Positions 8,673 to 17,347 of a stretch of 64,000 bases of DNA are shown piece by piece. The DNA is from Candidatus Delongbacteria bacterium (GTDB taxonomy: Bacteria > CAIWAD01). The position numbers and the translations under genes were made by a program. The DNA is taken from positions 27,721 to 91,720 of the forward strand of contig JBAYTZ010000015.1 in assembly GCA_041675285.1 (NCBI GenBank), read 5' to 3'. The notes beneath the pieces were generated by a model. That model was not told the DNA's origin. It did not search any database and worked only from the letters and a program-made list of their open reading frames with translations. Every line of letters starts with the position of its first letter. Position 1 is the stretch's first letter.

Positions 8673-9458
8673 TCAGAAATCCCGGCGGGAGAAGGCGCGC
8701 CAGGCCAGCCAGAGCGGCAGCAGGATCCAGAGCAGCAGGGTGAGGGCCGCCAGCCCCATGCCCAGCGGACCCTGGAAGAAGAGCTGGAAGACCGCGCCCG
8801 TGTAGCCCATCATGGCGCCCAGGTCGAAGTGCAGCAGCACCAGCACGCGCGCCAGGTCGATGGGGTTGGCCAGGCAGAGGGCCAGCACCGGGCCCTCCAG
8901 CGGCCAGTCCGCCAGCAGATAGCCCAGCATGAGCACCAGACCGTCGTAGGCCACCGCCAGCAGCAGCCAGAGCACGATGGCCAACCCCAGCCCGCGCAGG
9001 CGGTTCTCCACCCGGACGGCGATCCAGAAGGCCAGGGCGCAGAAGACCAGGCAGAGCGCGGATCCCGCCCCGAGCAGCAGCAGCAGGCCGGGGACGTCCA
9101 GGCCGCGGCCCGCGGAGAGCAGGGGCAGCAGGCAGCCCAGCAGCCAGGCCAGGGTCAGCGGCAGGCTGAGTCCCGCGTAGAGGCCCAGGAAAAGCGTGCG
9201 CCGCGGGACGGGTTGGGCCAGCAGCAGCTCGATGAAGCGCCGTGACTGGTAGAGATAACTGGCGCCGTAGACCAAGCTTACCAGTGGCACCAGGGCCAGA
9301 CTGAGGCTGAGCAGGCTGAGCAGGGCCTTGTCGCCGGCGCCGCCCAGGCGCACCATCATCCAGCCAGCGAACAGGAAGAAAGCGCCGAAGCCGTAGACGA
9401 TGCGGCTGCGCAGGCCGTCGCGCAGGGCGGAACGCAGGATGATTCCGGCCTGTGTCAC
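8673..9458 (-). CDS. nosY: NosY, ABC-2 type permease of the copper-site maturation transporter
   Basis: 261 residues from a GTG at 9458 that overlaps the nosF stop in a GTGA. Six hydrophobic helices are spread as in ABC-2 permeases. The family motif SLVYGASYLYQSRRFIELLL lies near residues 60-80 and the DLARVLVLLHFDLGAMMGYTG region near 195-215, both typical of NosY. With NosF and NosD it forms the NosDFY complex that delivers or handles sulfur and copper for the NosZ CuZ centre. It is the last gene of the operon. Confidence 0.88.
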   Translation of the reverse strand: MTQAGIILRSALRDGLRSRIVYGFGAFFLFAGWMMVRLGGAGDKALLSLLSLSLALVPLVSLVYGASYLYQSRRFIELLLAQPVPRRTLFLGLYAGLSLPLTLAWLLGCLLPLLSAGRGLDVPGLLLLLGAGSALCLVFCALAFWIAVRVENRLRGLGLAIVLWLLLAVAYDGLVLMLGYLLADWPLEGPVLALCLANPIDLARVLVLLHFDLGAMMGYTGAVFQLFFQGPLGMGLAALTLLLWILLPLWLAWRAFSRRDF

Positions 9459-10192
9459 GCGTCCGTCCTCCGCATCAGGGCCGCCACCGCCCGCTCAAGG
9501 CGCGGCTCGCCCGTCAGCTCGAGCAACTCGCCCAACGAACCCTGGTAGCGCACCCGTCCCTCCAGCAGGAAGACCACGTGGTCGGCCAGCTCCTGCAGGT
9601 CGGCCAGGACATGGGAACTCACCAGCACCGTGCGGCCCTGGCGGCGGTCCGCCAGCAGGCGGTCCTTCAGGTGGCTGCTGGCCAGCGGGTCCAGGCCGGC
9701 GGTGGGCTCGTCCAGGACCAGCAGCGGCGCGCCGCTGCGCCAGGCCAGTTCCGCGCCCACGCGCTGCAGCGTGCCGCCGGAGAGCCCGCGCAGCCGGCGG
9801 TCGTGCACGGCGGCCAGGTCGAAGACCGTGTCGGGCAGGGTGGGTTCGTTCGCCCAGCTGGCGCCGGGAACGCCGCCCGCCGCGGCAGCGCGCACGCCCA
9901 GGATCAGCTCCAGCAGCTCGTCCACGCTCAGGTTGTCGGGGTAGTGCGGCAGCTGCGGCATGTAGCCGATGTCCAGCCGCGCGGCGGGGTCCCCGGCCAC
10001 GGAGCGGCCGTTGACCAGGACCTCGCCCGCGTCCGGTCGCACCAGCCCCAGCAGGATTTTCATCAGCGTGGTCTTGCCGGAGCCATTGGGCCCCACCAGC
10101 GCGGTGACACAACCGCGCGGGCAGCCCAGCGTGACACCCTTGAGCGCCTCCACCCGGCCGAAGCGCTTGACCAGCCCGCGCACCTGGATCAT
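9455..10192 (-). CDS. nosF: NosF, ABC transporter ATPase
   Basis: 245 residues. Walker A GPNGSGKTT at residues 34-42, Q-loop near YMPQ (77-80), ABC signature LSGGTLQRV (137-145), Walker B LLVLDEPTAGLD (157-168) and the H-loop SSH further on. The start ATG overlaps the nosD stop (ATGA) and the stop overlaps the nosY GTG, so the three are translationally coupled. The ATPase energises NosDFY for maturation of nitrous oxide reductase. Confidence 0.92.
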   Translation of the reverse strand: MIQVRGLVKRFGRVEALKGVTLGCPRGCVTALVGPNGSGKTTLMKILLGLVRPDAGEVLVNGRSVAGDPAARLDIGYMPQLPHYPDNLSVDELLELILGVRAAAAGGVPGASWANEPTLPDTVFDLAAVHDRRLRGLSGGTLQRVGAELAWRSGAPLLVLDEPTAGLDPLASSHLKDRLLADRRQGRTVLVSSHVLADLQELADHVVFLLEGRVRYQGSLGELLELTGEPRLERAVAALMRRTDA

Positions 10193-11436
10193 GGCTCCCT
10201 CATGCGCGGCTGTTCGTCCCGCAGGGTGATGGGAGTCAGCAGGGGAAAGGCGCGCTCGGCCAGATCCAGCAAGTCCACAAACAGGCTGCGCAGCAGGACC
10301 AGCGCCGGCCCCTGGTCCTCCACCACGTGGGCGAACACGCTCACCGGGCGGAAGGGGGCGTCCCCGAAGCCGTCGCGGTCGAGGTCGTAGCCGCGGTGAC
10401 GGTCCCAGTAGTTGCGCCGGAAGCGGCTGAAGTTTTGCCGGCCGTTGGTGGCCACGTCGAAGGCGTTGGCCGCGAAACGGTTGTCCTCGTACAAGCCTTC
10501 GGTGGAATTGGCCAGCAGGCGCAAGGCCCAGCCGTTGCGCAGGAATTCGTTGCCCGTGACGTGGAGCCGATTGGAGGCCTCCACGTGCAGGCCCGTGGTG
10601 TTGCGTCGGAAACGGTTGCCGTGGATCTGGCTGTCGCTGATCTCCTTCAGCAGCACGCCGTAGGCCGCCGGACCCCAGTTGTCGTGGAAATCGTTGCCGC
10701 GCATCTCCACGTGCCGCGAGTACATCACCGCGACGCCCGCCCCGTTGCCGTCGAACTCGTTGCGCTGGTAGCGGCAGGAGTCCGAGAACATGAAGTGCAG
10801 GCCGTAGCGCAGGTTGGCGTGGCTGTGGTTGTCCTGCAGGCGGGCCTGGCGGACGAACTCCAGATAGATGCCGTCGCGGTGCCCGCTGATCCTGTTGCCC
10901 GTGACCTCCACCGCGCGGCAGTGCCAGAGGTGGATGCCGTTGCCCGCCGAAGTTTCGCGGCCACCCTGGGCGTGCAGCGTGTTGCCGGCCAGGCGGGAGT
11001 TCCGGCAGCGCGCCAGGTAGATGCCGAAATAGTTGTCCTCGAAGCGGCAGCCCTCGACCACCAGGCCGGCGGCGTTTTCCGCCAGCAGAGCGGCGTAGTC
11101 CGCCCGGTAGCTGAGGCCCGCCCCGCGCAGGGTGAGGCCGCGGACCAGGACGTCGTCGGCCCGCACGATCAGCAGGTGTCCGCCTCCGCCGCCGTCCAGC
11201 ACGGCGCCCGGGCTGGCCAGCAGCGTCAGCGGCCGGTTCACGCGCACGCTGTCTTCGTGATACACCCCGGGCGCGATCCGCACCGTATCCCGCGCGGCGG
11301 CCCCGGCCACCACCCGGCCAAGGCCCGTGGCAGGAGAGGCCCGCCAGATCCGGCTTTCCCCTGCCCGCGCCAACAAGAGCAGCAGAAGAAGCGCCAGCAT
11401 CCGGCGGGCCCGTGTGCGGTGTAGACTTGATCCCAT
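10189..11436 (-). CDS. nosD: NosD, periplasmic beta-helix copper/sulfur maturation protein
   Basis: 415 residues from the ATG at 11436, five bases after the NosL-fusion stop. An N-terminal hydrophobic segment (LALLLLLLLARAGES) acts as export signal. A long right-handed parallel beta-helix follows, built of repeated NxI/N-x-F turns such as ENNYFGIYLARC, GNRISGHRDGIYL and RNEFDGNGAGVAVMY. This is the NosD/CASH layout. NosD acts with NosF and NosY and passes copper toward NosZ. The open frame extends upstream into nosL, but an internal start after the NosL stop fits the operon. Confidence 0.9.
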   Translation of the reverse strand: MGSSLHRTRARRMLALLLLLLLARAGESRIWRASPATGLGRVVAGAAARDTVRIAPGVYHEDSVRVNRPLTLLASPGAVLDGGGGGHLLIVRADDVLVRGLTLRGAGLSYRADYAALLAENAAGLVVEGCRFEDNYFGIYLARCRNSRLAGNTLHAQGGRETSAGNGIHLWHCRAVEVTGNRISGHRDGIYLEFVRQARLQDNHSHANLRYGLHFMFSDSCRYQRNEFDGNGAGVAVMYSRHVEMRGNDFHDNWGPAAYGVLLKEISDSQIHGNRFRRNTTGLHVEASNRLHVTGNEFLRNGWALRLLANSTEGLYEDNRFAANAFDVATNGRQNFSRFRRNYWDRHRGYDLDRDGFGDAPFRPVSVFAHVVEDQGPALVLLRSLFVDLLDLAERAFPLLTPITLRDEQPRMREP

Positions 11437-11441
11437 CGGGC

Positions 11442-12497
11442 TCAGGGAATCTTCCAGGCGCCGCGGACGTAGGTCAGCACCTGGGACCAGTTGAGCAGTT
11501 CGCCGCCGTGCAGGCGGCGCAATTCCTCGGCCTCGCGGCGGTCGGCGCAGGCGCTGAGGCCCAGTCCCATCGGGCTGGGGAGTTCGGCGCAGCGCAGGTA
11601 GAGGCTGCTGTCGGCGGCCGCCAGCCGGGCGGGTCGGGCGTGGTGCGTGACCAGCAGGGCGCGGGCCTCCCGGGCGTCGTCCGGCACTTCCAGCGTGTGG
11701 GCGGCCAGGCACTCGACGGAATCGAAGATCAGCGCCTTGCCGCGCCGGGTCACCAGCTCGCAGCCGTAGCGGGAATCCATCACGATCATCCGGCAGCGCG
11801 CGCAGGTGTCCTGGCGGTAGCGGATCTCGCGCACGCCTGCCTGGCAGCTGCCGCCCACCAACCCGAGCAGCAGGAGCCCGGCCACCAGGGCCATCCGGAC
11901 GTGATTCGGCCTGGGGCCGGGAGCCGGTCGACCCGGGCGTGAGGCGGTCCAGGCGGCGACGCCCAGGCCCAGGCCCAGGCCCAGGGAGAGCGCGCCCAGC
12001 CCAGGCAGGGCCGTGGTGCGCATGTTGAGCAGCTGGCGCGTGCCGATCAGCGGTGGCTGGTAAGTCATCCCGGGCACCTGGATGGCGGCGGAGGGATCAA
12101 GGTTGTGGCCGTAGTCGTACTCCCACAGCCAGAAGTCCACCAGCGAGGCCGCGCCGCCGGCCAGCAGCAGGCCCAGCCAGAGCCCCAGCAGCCAGCGCCT
12201 GCCCAGCCAGGCGCCCAGAAAGCCCAGGGCGGCCATCCCGGTCAGCGCCACGGGCAGGATGCGCAGCTCGGGGATGCTGTCCGGCTCGATGGTCTTCATC
12301 CCGATGTAGTGGTTCAGGCCGTTGATGTTGTGCAGGTCCTGCTCGCGCTGGCCCGTGATCTGGTGCGCCCAGATCTTGAGCCCAATGCCCTCCGGATACT
12401 GGGGGGCGGAGAGCGAGATGGTCCAGAGCGGAAAGAGCAGGGCCAGCAGCAGGGTCAGCGAGGCGGCCGCGAACAGCAGCCGGGAGCGGGGGTTCAT
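11442..12497 (-). CDS. nosL: Four-helix membrane domain fused to NosL copper chaperone
   Basis: 351 residues in two parts. Residues 1-200 are a membrane domain with helices at about 8-28, 82-98, 103-120 and 165-184; the HNINGLNHYIGMK loop (56-68) is a conserved-looking signature. Residues 203-351 are NosL: a second hydrophobic stretch ending in a lipobox-like VGGSC (214-218), then the copper motif D-T-C232-A-R-C235-R-M237, and IFDSVECLAAH. NosL is normally a separate outer-membrane lipoprotein that brings Cu(I) to NosZ. Here the lipobox lies inside a longer protein, so NosL is probably tethered to the inner membrane unless it is cut or re-initiated. RBS GGAGGA precedes the ATG. Confidence 0.82.
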   Translation of the reverse strand: MNPRSRLLFAAASLTLLLALLFPLWTISLSAPQYPEGIGLKIWAHQITGQREQDLHNINGLNHYIGMKTIEPDSIPELRILPVALTGMAALGFLGAWLGRRWLLGLWLGLLLAGGAASLVDFWLWEYDYGHNLDPSAAIQVPGMTYQPPLIGTRQLLNMRTTALPGLGALSLGLGLGLGVAAWTASRPGRPAPGPRPNHVRMALVAGLLLLGLVGGSCQAGVREIRYRQDTCARCRMIVMDSRYGCELVTRRGKALIFDSVECLAAHTLEVPDDAREARALLVTHHARPARLAAADSSLYLRCAELPSPMGLGLSACADRREAEELRRLHGGELLNWSQVLTYVRGAWKIP

Positions 12498-12552
12498 GGG
12501 GTCCTCCGATGCGGGACGGACGGGGGTCCGCAGACCCCCGTCGCGCCGCCGC

Positions 12553-14526
12553 TCAGTTGCCGAGACTCCAGGCCAGCTCCGTGGCGGAGCCGGCCGGGGA
12601 GACGCGGATGTAGCCCTGCATCTCCTGATGGAGCGCGGAGCAGAAGTCGGTGCAATAGAAGGGATAGACGCCGGCGGCCGTGGGCTCCCAGCGCAGGGTG
12701 CGGGTCTCGCCGGGCATGATCAGCAGCTCGGAGTTGTGGGCGCCCAGCACGGCGAAGCCGTGGGGCACGTCCCAGTCCTGCTCCAGGTTGGTCACGTGCC
12801 AGAGCACGGTGTCGCCCACCCGCACGCCCTCGATGTTGTCCGGCGCGAAGTGGCTGCGCGCGGAGGTCATGTAGACGTGGACCTCGCGACCCTTGCGCTC
12901 CACGCGCGCGTCCTTCTCCGACTTGGTGGCCTGGGGGTGCGTGTTCTCCTCGATCTTGAAGAAGCGCACGCTCTTTTCCTTGAGCAGCTCGGCGGGGAGA
13001 GCCTGGGCGTAGTGCGGCTCGCCGATGGTCGGGAAATCGAGCAGCAGCTTCATCTTGTCGCCGCTGATGTCGATCAGCTGCGCCGACTGCGCCAGCTCCG
13101 GCCCGGTGGGCAGGTAGCGGTCCTTGGTGATCTTGTTGAGCGCGACGACGTACTTGCCCCAGGGCTTGGCGCTGTCCCCGCCCGGGATGCAAAGGTGGCC
13201 GATGGAGTAGTAGGTGGGGATGCGGTCCACCACATCCCAGCTGCCGATCTTCCACTTGACGATCTCGGAGCTGATGAAGGACGAGGTGTAGGCGTAGCCC
13301 TGCCCGTCGAACTCGGTGTGCAGCGGGCCCAGGCCGGGATCCTTGACCTCGCCGGCGATGACCGCGTCGTACTTGAGCACGGGGATGCCGTCGATCTCGC
13401 CGTCGAAGGCCTTGGACTCGATGGCGGCCAGCATCTTTTTGAAGGAGTGGACGGGGATGACGGTGGCCAGCTTGCCGCCCGCCACGATGTACTCGCCAGA
13501 GGGGTCCACGTCCACGCCGTGGGGCGACTTGGGCGTCGGCAGGTAATAGATCAACCCCGGGCAATCGGCGGGGTCCAGAACCTTGACCGAGTTGTGTGTC
13601 ACGCTGGCGGCGATGCGCGACTTCTCGTCCATCCGGTTGCTGACGTAGTTGGCCTTCAGCTCCCGCGCCTTGCCCTGGGCCACGTACTCCTCGGCCTTCT
13701 TCCAGTTCACGGCCGCCACGAAGTCCTTGTCGTTGCGCGAGGCGTTCACCTCCAGCAGCGAGCTGGCCTGCTCGCTGTTGTAGCACGTGAAGAAGGACCA
13801 GCCGTGGGACGGGCCCTTGCCGCTGTGTGACAAGTCGTAGTTGAACCCCGGCACGAGGATCTGGAAGGCCAGCGCCATGTGGCCGTTGGCGGGATCGACG
13901 CTGATGTAGCTGATGGTGCCCTTGAACTTCTCCGCGTAGCTCTTGATGGCCACGTCTTCCTGGGGAATGGGCACGCTGAAGCGCGTGGAGGCCACCACGT
14001 ATTCGCTGTTGGGCGTGATGAAGGGCGAGCCGTGATTGCCGGCGGAATTGGGGATCTCGATGATCTCCGCCGTCTCGAAGGTGGTCAGGTCGATGCGGGC
14101 CACACGCGGCGTGTTGTTGCCGTTGATGAACAGCCAGCGGCCGTCGGGCACGCCGTCCGTCTGGGACAGCTCCGGATGGTGGCTGTCGTCCCAGGGCACG
14201 AAGCCGTGGGAGGTGTTGAACATGGCCAGGGTCTCCTCAGCGTAGCCCCAGCCCTTTTCCGGGTATTGCGAGAAGACCGCGATGTCCTTCAGGTGCCGCC
14301 CGGAGGGCAGGCCGTAGACGGTCAGGTTGCCGCTGAAGCCTCCGGAGCAGAACAGGTAGAACTCGTCGTGCGAACCCGGCGCGACATAGACCTTGGCCGC
14401 GGCGTCCGCGTCGCCCATCAGGTTGCGGTCGGACTTGCCGCAGGACTGGGACAGCAGGCCGGTCCCGCCCAGGGCCACCAGGGCGAGGGCCGTCAGCGCC
14501 CGCCGGCGGATCGAGGTGCGATTCAT
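12553..14526 (-). CDS. nosZ: Nitrous oxide reductase, clade II
   Basis: 657 residues; reduces N2O to N2 in the periplasm. The ATG at 14526 follows AAGGGAGG. CuZ histidines are visible in DDSHHPELS (H116, H117), NHGSPF (H165), KSPHGVDV, GLGPLHTEFDG and YSIGHLC. The C-terminal cupredoxin domain holds CuA: the DVPHGF histidine, then C625-x3-C629-x3-H633-x2-M636. The leader (about 29 residues, RRR then hydrophobic, ending LLSQSC) is not a standard Tat motif and the lipobox is imperfect, so Sec export fits the clade II type. The operon has the membrane-protein/NosL/D/F/Y set, with no nosR or nosX visible. Confidence 0.95.
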   Translation of the reverse strand: MNRTSIRRRALTALALVALGGTGLLSQSCGKSDRNLMGDADAAAKVYVAPGSHDEFYLFCSGGFSGNLTVYGLPSGRHLKDIAVFSQYPEKGWGYAEETLAMFNTSHGFVPWDDSHHPELSQTDGVPDGRWLFINGNNTPRVARIDLTTFETAEIIEIPNSAGNHGSPFITPNSEYVVASTRFSVPIPQEDVAIKSYAEKFKGTISYISVDPANGHMALAFQILVPGFNYDLSHSGKGPSHGWSFFTCYNSEQASSLLEVNASRNDKDFVAAVNWKKAEEYVAQGKARELKANYVSNRMDEKSRIAASVTHNSVKVLDPADCPGLIYYLPTPKSPHGVDVDPSGEYIVAGGKLATVIPVHSFKKMLAAIESKAFDGEIDGIPVLKYDAVIAGEVKDPGLGPLHTEFDGQGYAYTSSFISSEIVKWKIGSWDVVDRIPTYYSIGHLCIPGGDSAKPWGKYVVALNKITKDRYLPTGPELAQSAQLIDISGDKMKLLLDFPTIGEPHYAQALPAELLKEKSVRFFKIEENTHPQATKSEKDARVERKGREVHVYMTSARSHFAPDNIEGVRVGDTVLWHVTNLEQDWDVPHGFAVLGAHNSELLIMPGETRTLRWEPTAAGVYPFYCTDFCSALHQEMQGYIRVSPAGSATELAWSLGN

Positions 14527-14549
14527 CCATCCTCCCTTGTAAACGTGGC

Positions 14550-15038
14550 TCAGCGGCCGGCCGGGCTGGCGGTCCCGGTGCTGCCCGCTGAACGGATGTA
14601 CTCCAACACGGCCCGGGCGTCGTCCGGACTGAGGTTCTGCTGGGCCATGGGGGCCAGATATTCGGCCAGCAGCTTCTTGGCCTCGGGATGGCGCTTCACC
14701 ATCTCGTCCGGGTTGAGGATCATGTTGAGCACGTAGCGGGGCGTGCGCCGGCTGAGCACGTCGCCCAGGGCCGGGCCGATGAAGCGCTCCCCGAGCTTGT
14801 GGCAGGAGAGGCACTTCTGCTCGAAGATGAGCTGGCCTTTGGCCGCCAGGGCGGGATCCAGGGCTCCCAGCTCCACGGGCGCCTTGACAGGCCCGATGCC
14901 GTTCTCCAGCTCGTCGCCGCTGAGGCCGCTGGGATCGGCTGTTGTTGTGGTGCCCGACTCGGCTGGGGGGTCGGAAGACGGACCGCAGCCCAGGGTCAGT
15001 GCCAGGCCGGCAGCCAGGATCAGCAGGCAAATGCGCAT
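14550..15038 (-). CDS. Exported mono-haem c-type cytochrome of the nos operon
   Basis: 162 residues from the ATG at 15038, which has GGAGAG just upstream; a GTG four codons earlier is possible. The leader ends at LTLGC (C18), an imperfect lipobox, so it may be a lipoprotein. A Thr/Ser-rich linker follows. The haem site is C76-L-S-C79-H80, and M in LAPMAQ is the likely distal ligand. As first gene of the operon, 23 bases before nosZ, it probably passes electrons to NosZ, as cytochromes in other clade II clusters do (inference). Confidence 0.87.
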   Translation of the reverse strand: MRICLLILAAGLALTLGCGPSSDPPAESGTTTTADPSGLSGDELENGIGPVKAPVELGALDPALAAKGQLIFEQKCLSCHKLGERFIGPALGDVLSRRTPRYVLNMILNPDEMVKRHPEAKKLLAEYLAPMAQQNLSPDDARAVLEYIRSAGSTGTASPAGR

Positions 15039-15064
15039 GAGGCTCTCCACGAATTCGTGATATC

Positions 15065-15080
15065 AGGACATCGACGTCCT
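15065..15080. promoter_or_regulatory. Near-perfect palindrome, candidate operator of the nos operon
   Basis: AGGACATCGACGTCCT is a 16-bp inverted repeat with one mismatched pair. It lies just downstream of the candidate -10 box and 27 bases before the cytochrome start. That position suits a repressor. It does not look like an FNR or NsrR box, and the regulator is unknown. Confidence 0.45.
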
Positions 15081-15081
15081 A

Positions 15082-15109
15082 ATTAAACGGGAGCCGTGGA
15101 ATAAATCAA
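15082..15109 (-). promoter_or_regulatory. Candidate sigma-70-type promoter of the nos operon
   Basis: On the minus strand TTGATT (15104-15109) and TTTAAT (15082-15087) are 16 bases apart and resemble -35 and -10 boxes (4/6 and 5/6 matches). They sit in an AT-rich patch in the 186-bp divergent gap before the cytochrome gene. The palindrome at 15065-15080 follows directly. Confidence 0.4.
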
Positions 15110-15224
15110 TACCCACAGGTAGTAGTTAGAAAATCGCCCGCTTCCGCGGGGGATTCGAACCTGGGTGGACGTGTGGGCCCTGTTCGGAGATCCTACATTG
15201 GCACCCAGAAAATCCGGGGCCGGC

Positions 15225-16592
15225 ATGTCGTTCATCAGCCTCAATCCATTCACCGGCCGGGAGCTGTTCCGCTGGCCCCGGCTCGAGGCCGGGGAGTTGG
15301 AGGCGCAGCTCGCCCGCAGCGCCGCGGCCCAACCGGAATGGGCGGCGCGTCCCCTGATGGAGCGGCTGGAGATCCTGGAGCGGGCCGGGGATCTGCTGGA
15401 GGAGCGGGCCCGGCCGCTGGCCGTGCGGATGGCCGAAGAGATGGGCAAGCCGCTGAGCCAGGGCCTGGCCGAGGCGCGCAAATGCGCCACAGTTTGCCGC
15501 TGGCTGGCCGGGCACGCGGCGCGCGTGCTGGCGGACCGGGTGGTGGCCACCGAGGCCCGGCGCAGTTTTGTCTGCCAACAACCGCTGGGGCTGGTGCTGG
15601 CGATCATGCCCTGGAACTTCCCGCTCTGGCAGGTGGTGCGGGCCGCGCTGCCGGCGCTGGCGGCGGGGAACGGCGTGCTGCTGAAACACGCGCCCACGAC
15701 CCAGGGCTGTGCGGAGGACCTGTGCGCGCTGCTGCGCGAAGCCGGGCTGCCGGCGGACCTGCTGCCCAATCTGCGGCTGGAGCCGGAGGCCGTGGCCGAG
15801 CTGATCGGCGATCCGCGCGTGGCCGCCGTGACCCTGACCGGTTCCACCCAGGCCGGCCGGCGCGTGGCCGAATTGGCGGGCCGGCACCTGAAGAAGTGCG
15901 TGCTGGAGCTGGGTGGCAGCGATCCGGGCGTGGTCCTGTTGGATGCCGACCTGGAGCTGGCGGCTGCGACGCTGGTGGCCAGCCGGATGATCAACAACGG
16001 CCAGAGCTGCATCGCCAGCAAGCGCTTCATCGCCCCGCTGGCCCTGCGCCGGGACTTCGAGCCGCTGGTGCTGGAGAAGATGCGTGCGCACGCGCTGGGC
16101 GACCCGCTGGACGAGGAGTGCCGGCTGGGACCGCTGGCCCGCGCCGATCTGCGGACGGGGCTGGACGACCAGGTGCGGCGCAGCGTGGCGGCGGGGGCGC
16201 GCCTGCTCTGCGGCGGCACGATCCCGGCAGGGCCGGGCCACGGCTATCCGGCCAGCGTGCTGACGGACGTCGCGCCGGGCCAGCCGGCCTTCGACGAGGA
16301 GCTGTTCGGTCCGGTGGCCGCGCTCGGCTGGGCGCATGACGAGACCGAGGCCCTGGCCTGGGCGGCGCGCAGCCGCTATGGCCTGGGCGCTTCCGTGTTC
16401 ACGCGCGACCTGGAACGCGGCGAGGCGCTGGCCCGCGCGGCGCTGCCCGCCGGGGCCGTCTTCGTCAACGCGCTGGTGCGCTCCGATCCGCGCCTGCCCT
16501 TTGGCGGCATCCGCGATTCGGGCTTCGGCCGGGAATTGGCAGACGAGGGTCTGCGCGAATTCGTCAACTGCAAATCGATCTATATCGCCTGA
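15225..16592 (+). CDS. NAD(P)-dependent aldehyde (succinate-semialdehyde-like) dehydrogenase
   Basis: 455 residues from the ATG at 15225, where SLNPFTG begins the family pattern; an earlier in-frame start would add residues unlike the family. Cofactor motif IMPWNFPLWQV (127-137), general base E228 in LELGGSDP, catalytic C262 in NNGQSCIASKR, and the closing PFGGIRDSGFGRE are all intact. It matches the Sad/GabD branch that oxidises succinic semialdehyde to succinate; the exact substrate is not certain. It ends 14 bases before gpmA and may share its transcript. Confidence 0.87.
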   Translation: MSFISLNPFTGRELFRWPRLEAGELEAQLARSAAAQPEWAARPLMERLEILERAGDLLEERARPLAVRMAEEMGKPLSQGLAEARKCATVCRWLAGHAARVLADRVVATEARRSFVCQQPLGLVLAIMPWNFPLWQVVRAALPALAAGNGVLLKHAPTTQGCAEDLCALLREAGLPADLLPNLRLEPEAVAELIGDPRVAAVTLTGSTQAGRRVAELAGRHLKKCVLELGGSDPGVVLLDADLELAAATLVASRMINNGQSCIASKRFIAPLALRRDFEPLVLEKMRAHALGDPLDEECRLGPLARADLRTGLDDQVRRSVAAGARLLCGGTIPAGPGHGYPASVLTDVAPGQPAFDEELFGPVAALGWAHDETEALAWAARSRYGLGASVFTRDLERGEALARAALPAGAVFVNALVRSDPRLPFGGIRDSGFGRELADEGLREFVNCKSIYIA

Positions 16593-16606
16593 CCGGGAGG
16601 AACCCC

Positions 16607-17347
16607 ATGCACAAACTGGTGCTGCTGCGCCACGGGCAAAGCGCCTGGAACCTGGAAAACCGCTTCACGGGCTGGACGGACATGGACCTCTCCCCCGAGG
16701 GGATCCGCGAGGCCACCGCGGCGGGACAACTGTTGAAAGAGGAGGGCTTCGTCTTCGACCAGGCCTGGACCTCCGTGCTCAAGCGCGCCATCCGCACGCT
16801 CTGGATCACGCTGGACGGGATGGATCAGATGTGGATTCCCGTCACACGCAGCTGGCGCCTGAACGAGCGCCACTACGGCGCGCTGCAGGGCCTGGACAAG
16901 AAGGAGACGGTGGAACGGCACGGAAAGGAGCAGGTGCAGATCTGGCGCCGTTCCTTCGACACGCCGCCGCCGCCGCTGGAGTTGGATGATCCGCGCCATC
17001 CGCGCTTCGACCCGCGCTACGCGGGCGTGCCCGCCGCCGAGCTGCCCGCTTGCGAGTCCCTCAAGGACACGATCCAGCGCTTCCTGCCGCTCTGGAACGG
17101 CCAGATCGCGCCGGCCATCCGCTCGGGCCAGCGCGTGCTCATCGCCGCGCACGGCAACAGCCTGCGCGCGCTGGTCAAGCACCTGGACGGGATCAGCGAC
17201 GAGGCGATCACCGGGTTGAACATCCCCACGGCCATTCCCCTGCTCTACGAACTGGACGACGACCTGCGGCCGCTTTCGAGCCGCTACCTGGGCGACGCCG
17301 AGGCCGCCCGCAAGGCGGCGGAGGCCGTGGCCAAGCAGACCGGATGA
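16607..17347 (+). CDS. gpmA: 2,3-bisphosphoglycerate-dependent phosphoglycerate mutase
   Basis: 246 residues. LRHGQSAWN (8-16) holds the phosphohistidine, ENRFTGWTDMDLSPEG follows, ERHYGALQGLDK gives the acid/base region, and AAHGNSLRALVKHLDGIS holds the second histidine. It interconverts 3- and 2-phosphoglycerate in glycolysis and gluconeogenesis. RBS GGAGGA lies before the ATG. The stop overlaps the start of the following regulator in an ATGA, an unexpected pairing of a housekeeping enzyme with a signalling protein. Confidence 0.95.
   Translation: MHKLVLLRHGQSAWNLENRFTGWTDMDLSPEGIREATAAGQLLKEEGFVFDQAWTSVLKRAIRTLWITLDGMDQMWIPVTRSWRLNERHYGALQGLDKKETVERHGKEQVQIWRRSFDTPPPPLELDDPRHPRFDPRYAGVPAAELPACESLKDTIQRFLPLWNGQIAPAIRSGQRVLIAAHGNSLRALVKHLDGISDEAITGLNIPTAIPLLYELDDDLRPLSSRYLGDAEAARKAAEAVAKQTG

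Noticed and set aside
15145..15165. tRNA T-arm-like GGTTCGAATCC on the minus strand followed by a GC hairpin
   Set aside because: The bases either side do not form a T stem and no acceptor, D or anticodon arms can be folded from the adjacent sequence, so no tRNA or attachment site is claimed.
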